Origin: Bacteroidales bacterium
Lineage (GTDB): Bacteria > Bacteroidota > Bacteroidia > Bacteroidales > UBA7960
Assembly (NCBI GenBank): GCA_003557765.1
Contig: PWNO01000295.1
Span: 1-22,317 of the forward strand
Length of the DNA: 22,317 nt
Direction: 5' to 3'
The notes beneath the pieces were generated by a model. It worked only from the letters and a program-made list of their open reading frames with translations, did no database searches and was not told the origin of the DNA. Below, piece after piece: positions 14,511 through 22,317 of this stretch. Each line of letters starts with the position of its first letter. The stretch's first letter is position 1. A program made the position numbers and the translations under genes.

Positions 14511-16022
14511 ATGCCAGCCCATCACTCAACCAGAAATCCTGGCCATGATTCCGGCAGCAGGTCGGCTTATTTCGAGCACCTTTTTCAGAGCGTGCCCGCT
14601 GGTGTGGTATTGTTAGACAGGGACGACCGTGTAATTGATTTCAACAAGTGGTTTGCCGATCAATTTGGTTACACGATTGAAGAAGCGGAAGGCCAGAAAA
14701 TTAACGACCTGATTGTACCTGATCATTTTAAGCAAGAGGGAGAACAGGCGACCAGGGATGTGGCTAAAGGCCAACCCATATTTCTTGAAACCATTCGCCA
14801 GAACAAGGCCGGGCAATTGTTTCATGTATCCATATCCGGACAGCCGATCTCATTCGATCAGGGAGAAATTGCCGTAATTGGGGTATATCATGATATTACT
14901 GATCGAAAGCGCACAGAAGAAGCGCTGCGCGAAAGTGAAGAAAAACTCCGTACGATTTTTCAGCATGCCAACATCGGCTTTACCATCACAGACCCATCCG
15001 GAAAGTTTATCCTAAACAATAAATGGCACGCTGATTTTCTGGGATATCCCCAAGCAGAGCTTCAGCAGAAAACGATCCGGGACATAACGCACCCAGAAGA
15101 TTATGCCGAAACCCAGGATTATTTTTCTAAGCTTATTCAGAACAGATTAACAAGCTATCGGCTTGAAAAAAGATTTATTTGCAAGGATGGAACGACCGTT
15201 TGGGGTGATGTGTCGATATCTGCAACAAAAGACGATGCAGGCCAGGTAAAGATGGTCATTGGCATGATCAAAGACATTACTGAAAAAAAGCAGGCTGAAC
15301 ACAGGCTGAAAAAAAGCGAGCAGAACCTGCGGGAGCTCAATGCCACAAAAGATACCTTGATATCCATCCTCTCCCATGACCTTCGAAGTCCATTTACCGC
15401 CATCATGGGGTTTGCAGAATTGTTGCTGGATGATATTGCAGATGCGGACAGGGAGACGCTGCGTGAGCAAGTGAAGGTAATCAGGGATCAGGCTGACAAT
15501 ACACTGACTTTATTGAATGACATTTTATCCTGGGCAAGGCTGCAGTCAGGCAAAGCCCAGGCAAGACCCGTTCCAGTCTTGTTTACTGAGGCATGCATGC
15601 CCGTAATTCATGGGCTCATGCCGCAGGCTGCAGAAAAAGACATACAGGTAGAATGCGCTGGGGCAACTGACATCACTTTGCTTGCCGACATGAACATGCT
15701 TCAGGCTGTTTTGCGCAACCTGATTGCCAACGCCATCAAGTTCACTCCTTACGGAGGAAGGATACAAATCAAGGCCGCGAAAGACAAAGGTTTTGCCAGG
15801 ATCACGGTAGCAGACAAGGGTGTTGGGATTGAAGCAAATAATATCCCTAAGTTATGGGATCTGGGCAGCATGTATTCAACCGAAGGCACTGCAGGGGAAA
15901 AAGGTACAGGCTATGGCCTGGTGCTTTGCAAGGAGCTTGTAGAGCAGCAGGAAGGCAAAATTTGGGTAGAAAGTAACCCTGGCGAGGGCAGCGACTTCAT
16001 TTTTACCCTACCGCTCGCATAA
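14511..16022 (+). CDS. Soluble sensor histidine kinase with two PAS domains
   Basis: A 503-residue protein with no membrane segment. PAS domain 1 is about residues 18-130 and PAS 2 about 143-258, each closing with a PAC-type end (VYHDITDRKR, MIKDITEKKQ). A short coiled coil follows, then HisKA with SHDLRSPFTAIMGF (His289, about 278-345), and HATPase with NLIANAIKF (Asn403 and Asn407), DKGVGI (435-440) and GTGYGL (465-470). All catalytic boxes look intact. It should autophosphorylate in response to a cytoplasmic cue. No receiver domain is fused and no response regulator is next to it, so it is an orphan kinase. It has its own promoter at 14451-14481 and a probable terminator at 16101. Confidence 0.94.
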   Translation: MPAHHSTRNPGHDSGSRSAYFEHLFQSVPAGVVLLDRDDRVIDFNKWFADQFGYTIEEAEGQKINDLIVPDHFKQEGEQATRDVAKGQPIFLETIRQNKAGQLFHVSISGQPISFDQGEIAVIGVYHDITDRKRTEEALRESEEKLRTIFQHANIGFTITDPSGKFILNNKWHADFLGYPQAELQQKTIRDITHPEDYAETQDYFSKLIQNRLTSYRLEKRFICKDGTTVWGDVSISATKDDAGQVKMVIGMIKDITEKKQAEHRLKKSEQNLRELNATKDTLISILSHDLRSPFTAIMGFAELLLDDIADADRETLREQVKVIRDQADNTLTLLNDILSWARLQSGKAQARPVPVLFTEACMPVIHGLMPQAAEKDIQVECAGATDITLLADMNMLQAVLRNLIANAIKFTPYGGRIQIKAAKDKGFARITVADKGVGIEANNIPKLWDLGSMYSTEGTAGEKGTGYGLVLCKELVEQQEGKIWVESNPGEGSDFIFTLPLA

Positions 16023-16100
16023 AACGCATCTCTGTGTACAACCCGCCATTTTAACCTGTATTATTCATGCTTTTAATCCAGGTTAGATGCAAGGCATCGA

Positions 16101-16126
16101 AAGCCTGTGGCTTCCTATTTTTTTTT
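16101..16126 (+). terminator. Probable intrinsic terminator after the histidine kinase gene
   Basis: AAGCC (16101-16105), a TGT loop, GGCTT (16109-16113), then CCTA and nine Ts (16118-16126). The stem is short (5 bp). A second inverted repeat, TAACCTG/CAGGTTA (16052-16058 and 16079-16085), lies just upstream. Confidence 0.5.
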
Positions 16127-16177
16127 ACTAAAATATTTTGATTGGTTGTTTTTAGTATTAAACGGTTGAAGTATGCG

Positions 16178-16226
16178 TTTTGACGTAGGCTCAGGTTCCC
16201 TAAAACTCAGGCAAGATTTACGTCAA
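16178..16226. promoter_or_regulatory. Long-spaced inverted repeat TTGACGTA/TACGTCAA upstream of the TonB receptor
   Basis: TTGACGTA (16180-16187) and its exact reverse complement TACGTCAA (16219-16226) flank 31 bp. Inside is a direct repeat of CTCAGG (16190-16195 and 16206-16211; 16-bp period). It may be an operator for a dimeric or tetrameric regulator of the receptor gene. Because a T-run follows the right arm, a long-loop terminator is an alternative. Confidence 0.35.
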
Positions 16227-16292
16227 GTTTTTTTCAAAACATACCCATTGGGAAACCAAAGAATTATATGCCTATGAACAGCTAAAAATGCA

Positions 16293-16300
16293 TATATTTG
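16293..16300 (+). promoter_or_regulatory. Possible -7 element of the TonB receptor gene
   Basis: TATATTTG fits TAnnTTTG and lies 28 bp before the ATG at 16329. No TTTG is present at the expected -33 spacing, so the promoter may need an activator or the site may be chance. Confidence 0.35.
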
Positions 16301-16328
16301 TACACTTTTGTCGAAATAAACATACATC

Positions 16329-18701
16329 ATGCCGAGATTATCCGCATCCTTTATTTGCTTCCTTTTGATGGTGCTTGTCTTGCCCTGTCATCATGCTACC
16401 GTCTTCGCCAATGATTATGTACAAACTTTCCGCGGCGAGGTCATTGATGCACTAACTGAGGTGCCATTGCCTGGAGCCACGGTGATCATCCCAGAGAGCG
16501 ATCCACTAAAAGGTACTGCAACGGATCTGGAAGGCAGGTTTCGCTTGGAGAACGTCCCTGTAGGACGTATTGACGTGCAAGTGAGCATGGTAGGCTATGA
16601 AACACAGCAAGTCAGCAACCTGTTGGTGACAAGCGGTCGTGAGCTTGTGATCACCGTTCGGATGGAAGAAACGGTTACCCAGTTAAGCGATGTGGAGGTC
16701 AGGCCGGATGCGCGGAAAGACCAGCCCATCAATGAGCTTGCATTGGTAAGTGCACGCTCATTTACCATAGAAGAAACGGAGCGTTTTGCCGGCAGCCTCG
16801 GAGACCCATCCCGGATGGCCTCCAACTACGCAGGGATTAGCGCTCCATCCGACCAAAGAAACGACATCGTGATCAGGGGCAACTCGCCTTCCGGCCTGCT
16901 CTGGCGACTGGAAGGCATAGACATCCCTAATCCCAACCACTTCGGCTCGATGGGCTCCACCGGTGGACCTGTGAGCATGCTGAACAACAACCTGCTCACC
17001 AACTCCGACTTTTACACCGGGGCATTCCCGGCAGAATTTGGCAACGCCCTTGCCGGTGCCTTTGATCTGCGGATGCGCAACGGCAACAATGAACAGCACG
17101 AATACATGGGACAGGTAGGATTTAATGGTTTTGAGCTTGGAGCAGAAGGCCCGTTTTCCGCAAACAGCCGCTCTTCTTACCTGGTCAACGCGCGCTACAG
17201 CACCATGGAGGCTCTGCACGCCTTCGGAATGAGCTTCGGAACAGGAACTGCCATCCCGGAATACAAAGACCTTTCCTTTAAATTCAACTTTCCGACTAGC
17301 AGCGGACGCATTACTTTTTTCGGGCTGGGGGGTGACAGCTATATTGAAATGCTTGACAGCGAAGGGGATGATGCCCAATACGGGTTCTCAGGTACCGACC
17401 TTTATTTTGGTGCCAGGACAGGTGTGGCCGGCCTCAGCCACCTGCATTTTCTCTCAGAGGATGCCAGAATTACCACAACCCTCGCTATTACTGGCATACA
17501 GAACAAAGCCGATATCTATGACCTGTCGATAAGTCCCGATGAGAAACAAATCATCGAACGGGGACATGAAATAAAGCAAACCTTGTCGATGAAATATGCA
17601 AATCGCCTTAACTCCAGAAACTTCATCCAGGCCGGGTTTGTATATGACTATTATGACGTCAAATTTGTGGGCGAGGAATACGCACAAGCGCAGGATGCGC
17701 ATTTCTATTACATGAACACCGAGGGCAACTTTCACATGGCCCGCATGCATTTCAACTGGCAGCATCGCTTTTCCAACGACGTAAGTCTGAACACCGGGGT
17801 ACATGCCTCACGCCTTTTCCTGAACGACAGCCGTGCCCTTGAACCACGCCTGGGGCTCAAATGGAGTTTCAGAGAAGGGCAATCCATAAACCTGGGCGCA
17901 GGACTGCACAGTCAAATGCATGGGATCTACTTCATGGAAGAATTGATCGATACGGTACAGGAAATTTACCGGCAAACCAACAGGGACTTGGATTTCTCCA
18001 GGAGCCTTCACCTGGTTGGTGGATACGACCGGTTGCTGGGCGAAGGACACCGATTAAAGGCTGATATTTATTATCAGCGTTTATATGACATCCCCGTATC
18101 TCACCGGCAGCCCGAATATTCATTGCTCAGCCAGGGTGGCGGGTTTACTTTGCATGTATTCCATGAGATGGTTAATGAGGGTACGGGAGAGAACAAAGGC
18201 GTCGAGATGACGCTTGAAAAATTCCTGCAAGACGGTTTTTATTACCTGTTCACAGCTTCGGTCTTCGATGCAAAATACAGGGGCTATGACGGAGTGCGGC
18301 GCAATTCAGTTTTCAACAACAACTTTGTTTTTAACCTCCTGGGTGGATATGAATGGCAGCTTGGGAAGCGGTCGCTGCTATCCATCGACGCCAACCTGGT
18401 GTACGCGGGTGGCAACCGATACCTTCCCATCGACGCAGAGGCCTCAGCTGAGCAAGAGGGTGTTGTGTACCGCTGGTCAAACGCATATGAAAACAGGCAC
18501 CCCGACTATTTCAGGCTGAATACCCGGATTACCTTCCGGCTTAACGGACAACACATCAACCAGGAATGGGGACTTGATCTGCAAAACCTCACAAACCAGC
18601 AAAACATCTTCACCAGGAACTGGAACAATGCAGAATCAGAGGTGACCACGGCTTACCAGATGGGGTTTATGCCTATGATGACGTATAGGATCTATTTTTA
18701 G
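16329..18701 (+). CDS. TonB-dependent outer-membrane receptor with carboxypeptidase-D-like regulatory domain
   Basis: A 790-residue protein. Residues 1-28 are a Sec signal peptide (cleavage likely after TVFA). Residues about 33-122 are a carboxypeptidase-D-like domain (GEVIDALTEVPLPGATV, GTATDLEGRFRLENVPVG, VSMVGYE). The plug is about 140-255 (NDIVIRGNSPSGLLWRLEGI, then FYTGAFPAEFGNALAGAFDL). The rest is a beta-barrel ending in MTYRIYF, with the C-terminal Phe expected for outer-membrane insertion. It imports an unknown ligand with TonB energy. It is shorter than a typical SusC and no SusD gene follows, so it is not a standard glycan Sus pair. A membrane regulator gene follows in the same direction, but the 236-bp gap suggests separate transcription. 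Confidence 0.94.
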   Translation: MPRLSASFICFLLMVLVLPCHHATVFANDYVQTFRGEVIDALTEVPLPGATVIIPESDPLKGTATDLEGRFRLENVPVGRIDVQVSMVGYETQQVSNLLVTSGRELVITVRMEETVTQLSDVEVRPDARKDQPINELALVSARSFTIEETERFAGSLGDPSRMASNYAGISAPSDQRNDIVIRGNSPSGLLWRLEGIDIPNPNHFGSMGSTGGPVSMLNNNLLTNSDFYTGAFPAEFGNALAGAFDLRMRNGNNEQHEYMGQVGFNGFELGAEGPFSANSRSSYLVNARYSTMEALHAFGMSFGTGTAIPEYKDLSFKFNFPTSSGRITFFGLGGDSYIEMLDSEGDDAQYGFSGTDLYFGARTGVAGLSHLHFLSEDARITTTLAITGIQNKADIYDLSISPDEKQIIERGHEIKQTLSMKYANRLNSRNFIQAGFVYDYYDVKFVGEEYAQAQDAHFYYMNTEGNFHMARMHFNWQHRFSNDVSLNTGVHASRLFLNDSRALEPRLGLKWSFREGQSINLGAGLHSQMHGIYFMEELIDTVQEIYRQTNRDLDFSRSLHLVGGYDRLLGEGHRLKADIYYQRLYDIPVSHRQPEYSLLSQGGGFTLHVFHEMVNEGTGENKGVEMTLEKFLQDGFYYLFTASVFDAKYRGYDGVRRNSVFNNNFVFNLLGGYEWQLGKRSLLSIDANLVYAGGNRYLPIDAEASAEQEGVVYRWSNAYENRHPDYFRLNTRITFRLNGQHINQEWGLDLQNLTNQQNIFTRNWNNAESEVTTAYQMGFMPMMTYRIYF

Positions 18702-18937
18702 CTATTTATGTTTAACCCCAGGGTTGTCTGTTCCGCGTTAGCATTCTTTTGTATGGGTAACCAGCGTTATTCATGTGCATGCATAATCATTTAACACACA
18801 GCCTTTGTCAAAATAAAAAAAATATTTATTTTCACCTGCTCTTTTATGGGATTCTGATCCTTGGAACATTTGGTCATTTCTCATAATAGTGTAGAGGTCA
18901 AGAAAGCATAGCAGCTATTGAGCACCTGCCTCAAATC

Positions 18938-21856
18938 ATGAAAACCATATATCTGAAACATATTATCCTGATTTTTCTGAGCCTGCTTTTTGTTGACGCT
19001 AAGGCCCAGATCAAGGACATTGGTTTGCCTTCCATTATCAACCATCCCACGCATGAATACGATGCCAGCACACAAAACTGGGCTGTTACACAAAGCCGCC
19101 GGGGTTTTATGTACTTTGGCAACAACGATGGGGTCCTGGAATACAATGGAACAAGTTGGAGCACCTACCCGATGCCCAACGGCTCCATTGTACGGTCTGT
19201 ATTGGCTGTGGGTGATACCATATATGCCGGTGCTTATGAAGAGATTGGCTTCCTTGCACCCAATAAAAAGGGGGAGCTTGCCTGGCACTCCCTCAACCAC
19301 CTCATTCCCTCCGAATATGATGATTTTGATGAGATATGGAATATTTACCAGGATGATCAGGGGCGCATCATCTTTCAATCTTTCTCCTACATTTTTATAC
19401 TTAAAAATGATCAATTGCATGTCATTTCCCCTGAAAACGAATTCGGGTTCATGCAAAAGGCGCATGGAGCATTTTATTTGGTTGAACGGGATAGTGGCCT
19501 GATGCTCCTTGAAAATGACAGCTTGTATCTGGTTACCGACCATCCGGTATTATTACAACAAGAAATTGCCTGCATCATACCTCACAGCAGCACTGATTTG
19601 CTTATTGGTACTGCCAGTGAAGGGTTTTTCCTGTGGGACGGTAAGGTACTCAAGCCTTGGGAAAACCAGATAAACCAGAAGCTTAAGCATTATAATACCT
19701 ATTCAGGGATAAGGCTTTCCGATAACAATTTGGCCATTGGGACCATCAGCAACGGGGTTTTCATTACTGACCAGGAAGGGAATTTATTACAGCACATAAA
19801 CCGGTCAAAAGGATTGCAGAACAATACGGTGCTGGCATTATTCGAAGACCGGAAAAATAATTTGTGGATGGCGCTGGATAATGGCATAGATTACATAGAG
19901 GTCAATTCGCCTTTCTCCATACTCAATCATAATTTTCACATTGAAAGTGTCTATGCTACTGTCGTGCATAAGGATATTTTATATGTAGGCACTAACCAGG
20001 GGCTCTTTGGTCTCAGGCTGGAAGAGCTCAGCAAGCAACAGTATGATCTTCCGGAGTTTCAGCTGATCAGAGGCACTGAAGGTCAGGTATGGAGCCTCGA
20101 AGTCATTGATGACGCCTTACTTTGTGGACACAATTATGGCAGTTTTCAAATCGATGACTTCCATGCCCATCAGATAGCTGACATAAGAGGATTTTGGTCT
20201 TTTCTAAAGGTTCCCGGCCATGAAGACCTTGTCATTGCCGGAACTTTTTCTGGTCTGGTGAGGCTTCAGAAAATTGGCAACAGATGGCATTTTCTGGATG
20301 AGGTTAAAGGCTTCAGGGAGTCGAGCAGACACGTGTTTATGGACAACCAGGACCTGATTTGGGTGTCACATGGATACAAAGGACTGTTCAGACTTGAAGC
20401 TTCTGCTGATTTTTCAGAAATCACAAAGGTGGATTTTTTCAGTGGCGATGCGGGCTTGCCGGAAGCATTACCTTATAACCTGCACGAGGTAAATGGGGAA
20501 ATGGTGGTTTCCTCGCATGATGGTTTTTTCACATACAATCACGGCCAGGGTACATTTGATACCGATCCGGAAATAAATCGCTTATTTGAGAATAAAGGTT
20601 TTATTGACAAAGTACACCAGGACACGCGTGGAAACCTGTGGTATTACACCTATGAATTCATGGGACTCCTCAGAAGACTTGAAGATGGCACATTCCGGGA
20701 CATTACCGCTCCTTTCAAGCGGATCAATGCCTTTTTACTTCCAGCTTTTCAAAACATCTTCATTCTTGACGCCAACAACGTATTCATCGGATCGCAGCTT
20801 GGGCTGATCCATTATGACCCGACCATCATCAATGAATACCACCGTACGGAAAAAGTCAGTTTCGAACAGGTTTCTTTTTATGGAAGACAGGAGGGCCTGT
20901 CATTTTTTGCATACAGTGATGAAATCTTGGAAAACCGCGCGCAGATGCTTGAGCTGCCTTTTGGTGCAAACTCCGTAAGCCTGGTATTTACAGCCCCCAT
21001 GTATGAGAACCCCAACATCATAAGTTTTTCTTACAAGCTCGAGGGATTTGATCCCGAGTGGTCAGATTGGAGCGAATTAAATTTCAAGGAATATACTAAC
21101 CTGCGTGAAGGGGATTACGTGTTCCGGGTAAAAGCCAGGAATGCCTTTGGCGTGGAAAGCAGCATCAGCAGTTTTCACTTTACCATCAACCCACCACTCT
21201 ACCGATCCAAGACCGCATTTGCATTTTATGCCCTGCTCATCATTGCTACAGTTACTGCCAATGCCTATTATATAAGGCGTAGAATACTCAGGATAAGGCA
21301 ACGGGAAAAGATCAGGCACGAGAAAAGGCTGGCGCGAAGGGAACAGATTTTTAAGGAACAGACCGCCCTCAGCGAAAAAGAGATCATGGAGCTGCGCAAC
21401 GAAAGCCTGGCCAGCGAAATGCAACACAAGAACAAGGAGCTGGCCAACGCCACCATGCACCTGATCCAGAAAAACAAGACCCTCACCACCCTGAAAAACG
21501 ACCTGAGCAAGCTGCTGCAGAGTATCCCTGCTGACCACCCTGAAAAAATGAACATCCAGGCCCTGCTAAAGAAGGTAAACAGGGAATTAAAGAACGAAAA
21601 GCACTGGGAACTGTTCAATAGCTATTTTGATGAAGTGCACCAGGATTTCATCACAAGGCTTAAAAACAGTTACGAAACCCTTTCACCAAAGGAATTGCGC
21701 CTGTGTGCCTATCTGCGAATGAACCTCTCAACCAAGGAAATTGCACCATTGATGAATATTTCCATACGAGGTGTTGAGATCAGTCGCTACAGGCTTAGAA
21801 AAAAAATGCAACTTGACCAGGAAACGAACCTTACCGAATTCCTAATGACTTTTTAG
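18938..21856 (+). CDS. Membrane-spanning one-component regulator: propeller sensor, triple-tyrosine domain, TM helix, LuxR-like HTH
   Basis: A 972-residue protein. Signal peptide 1-24 (cleavage after AKA). A periplasmic two-component-type propeller, about 25-650, has repeats such as RRGFMYFGNNDGVLEYNG, NNLWMALDNGIDYIE and QDLIWVSHGYKGLFRL. A triple-tyrosine (Y_Y_Y) domain, about 680-750, has YKLEGFDPEWSDWS and REGDYVFRVKARN. A single TM helix lies at about 758-778, a long coiled coil at about 780-880, and a C-terminal helix-turn-helix at about 914-965 (LSPKELRLCAYLRMNLSTKEIAPLMNISIRGVEISRYRLRKKM). There is no histidine kinase or receiver, unlike hybrid two-component systems, so the ligand signal should pass straight through the membrane to a DNA-binding domain. 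Likely targets are the flanking TonB receptor or the gene starting at 22303; this is inferred from position. Confidence 0.93.
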   Translation: MKTIYLKHIILIFLSLLFVDAKAQIKDIGLPSIINHPTHEYDASTQNWAVTQSRRGFMYFGNNDGVLEYNGTSWSTYPMPNGSIVRSVLAVGDTIYAGAYEEIGFLAPNKKGELAWHSLNHLIPSEYDDFDEIWNIYQDDQGRIIFQSFSYIFILKNDQLHVISPENEFGFMQKAHGAFYLVERDSGLMLLENDSLYLVTDHPVLLQQEIACIIPHSSTDLLIGTASEGFFLWDGKVLKPWENQINQKLKHYNTYSGIRLSDNNLAIGTISNGVFITDQEGNLLQHINRSKGLQNNTVLALFEDRKNNLWMALDNGIDYIEVNSPFSILNHNFHIESVYATVVHKDILYVGTNQGLFGLRLEELSKQQYDLPEFQLIRGTEGQVWSLEVIDDALLCGHNYGSFQIDDFHAHQIADIRGFWSFLKVPGHEDLVIAGTFSGLVRLQKIGNRWHFLDEVKGFRESSRHVFMDNQDLIWVSHGYKGLFRLEASADFSEITKVDFFSGDAGLPEALPYNLHEVNGEMVVSSHDGFFTYNHGQGTFDTDPEINRLFENKGFIDKVHQDTRGNLWYYTYEFMGLLRRLEDGTFRDITAPFKRINAFLLPAFQNIFILDANNVFIGSQLGLIHYDPTIINEYHRTEKVSFEQVSFYGRQEGLSFFAYSDEILENRAQMLELPFGANSVSLVFTAPMYENPNIISFSYKLEGFDPEWSDWSELNFKEYTNLREGDYVFRVKARNAFGVESSISSFHFTINPPLYRSKTAFAFYALLIIATVTANAYYIRRRILRIRQREKIRHEKRLARREQIFKEQTALSEKEIMELRNESLASEMQHKNKELANATMHLIQKNKTLTTLKNDLSKLLQSIPADHPEKMNIQALLKKVNRELKNEKHWELFNSYFDEVHQDFITRLKNSYETLSPKELRLCAYLRMNLSTKEIAPLMNISIRGVEISRYRLRKKMQLDQETNLTEFLMTF

Positions 21857-21876
21857 TGATAATATATTCACTAAAA
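21851..21876. terminator. Perfect AT-rich hairpin spanning the regulator's stop codon
   Basis: TTTTAGTGA (21851-21859) and TCACTAAAA (21868-21876) form a perfect 9-bp inverted repeat with an 8-bp loop. The TAG stop (21854-21856) lies within the left arm. It is AT-rich with no following T-run, so it is a weak terminator at best. It could instead stabilise the mRNA end or be a protein site. Confidence 0.35.
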
Positions 21877-21989
21877 TCCTACAATCTATTCAATAAGGAG
21901 GTGGATTTTTCACTGATTTTTTGCTTCGCACCGAGAATTATTTCTGCCGCACAGGCCTTTGTACAAAGTTTCGCCTGAACATAACCAAT

Positions 21990-22008
21990 CCCAAATATTT
22001 TGGGTTTT
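21990..22008 (+). terminator. Possible intrinsic terminator downstream of the regulator
   Basis: CCCAAA (21990-21995), a TAT loop and TTTGGG (21999-22004) are followed by TTTT. The stem is 6 bp and the T-run short, so confidence is low. It lies about 135 bp after the regulator's stop, in the 446-bp stretch 21857-22302 that shows no gene. Confidence 0.33.
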
Positions 22009-22208
22009 CAAGTTAGAATATACCTTTTCCAGGCAGCCTTCCTGAACAAAAACACCTTATGTCATAAAGAGTTAAAAAAAGCCAGTGAGAAACCTGCTTA
22101 TTCTGATATTTTATTATATTATATTAAAATACAGATGCTTGTAATTCCTTTGATGTAGTTATGATGTATGGTGTTTTTAAAATGTTGCAACCATGTTGTA
22201 GTTAAATA

Positions 22209-22240
22209 TTTGTTAAATGATTGGCGACTTCCTTTCTTTG
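22209..22240 (+). promoter_or_regulatory. Probable Bacteroidota promoter of the gene starting at 22303
   Basis: TTTG at 22209-22212 and TTTCTTTG at 22233-22240 are 20 bp apart. The second matches TAnnTTTG except for one base. It would give a leader of about 55 nt before the ATG at 22303. Confidence 0.45.
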
Positions 22241-22302
22241 GTTTCAGAAATCAGCCAATGGCTATCATTACAATTTTTATCAACCAAAAAACAACCATTT
22301 TT

Positions 22303-22317
22303 ATGAAAAACTTAAAA
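22303..22317 (+). CDS. Start of a further gene (five codons, MKNLK, cut by window)
   Basis: The last 15 bases read ATG and then four codons giving MKNLK, a common start of exported Bacteroidota proteins. A promoter-like pair lies 63-94 bp upstream and the leader is AT-rich. The position just behind a propeller/HTH membrane regulator suggests a regulated outer-membrane or secreted product, but nothing of the protein itself can be read. Confidence 0.35.

Noticed and set aside
18720..18735. AACC-CCAG-GGTT hairpin after the TonB receptor gene
   Set aside because: Only 4 bp of stem and no T-run; too weak to call a terminator.
21901..21978. A 25-codon frame starting at GTG within the Shine-Dalgarno-like AAGGAGGTG
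   Set aside because: The GTG is part of the ribosome-site-like motif itself, so the spacing is impossible, and the peptide has no recognisable feature.

Overview
The window looks like chromosomal DNA of an anaerobic, probably fermentative member of the Bacteroidota. The lineage evidence is: promoters of the TTTG-N19-TAnnTTTG type (clearest at 14451-14481), few strong Shine-Dalgarno sites, a TonB-dependent receptor with an N-terminal carboxypeptidase-D-like domain, a membrane-spanning propeller/triple-tyrosine regulator, a Bacteroidota-type DnaA, and the gene set dnaA, low-molecular-weight tyrosine phosphatase, RsmI-like methylase. No rRNA, tRNA, CRISPR array, transposase or phage gene was seen.

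Left part (1-6302) is a hydrogen-metabolism locus built as two divergent arms. The minus arm encodes the NuoE-like and NuoF-like flavoprotein subunits of an NAD-linked, probably bifurcating [FeFe] hydrogenase (hydC, hydB; hydB runs off the left edge, and the catalytic hydA would be expected beyond it). The plus arm encodes a small [2Fe-2S] thioredoxin-fold ferredoxin, a putative sensory [FeFe]-hydrogenase-like protein (two ferredoxin clusters, H-domain, four-Cys Fe-S domain, coiled coil, PAS) and a SpoIIE/PP2C-type phosphatase with an uncharacterised C-terminal domain. The arms share a 283-bp AT-rich region with a Rex-like sequence next to hydC. The sensor's H-domain has only three cysteines, so it cannot carry a canonical four-Cys H-cluster. 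Two kinds of tandem repeat decorate this arm: four 16-bp units just before the sensor gene, and GRTTRA-type hexamer tracts starting exactly at the stop codons of the ferredoxin and phosphatase genes.

The middle (6303-14268) holds housekeeping genes, all on the plus strand: ribD (riboflavin), a YigZ/IMPACT protein, a 5'-nucleotidase split into two adjacent genes in reversed domain order (C-terminal domain as a lipoprotein, then the catalytic metallophosphatase with a Tat-like signal), dnaA, a low-molecular-weight protein tyrosine phosphatase, a threonine/serine dehydratase and an RsmI-family methylase. The 303-bp gap after dnaA contains a candidate structured RNA.

The right part (14269-22317) is signalling and transport: a soluble double-PAS histidine kinase with a textbook Bacteroidota promoter, a TonB-dependent receptor without a SusD partner, and a 972-residue one-component membrane regulator. 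The last 446 bp before the right edge (21857-22302) hold two hairpins and a probable promoter, but no convincing gene. They lead into the first five codons of another gene (MKNLK...).
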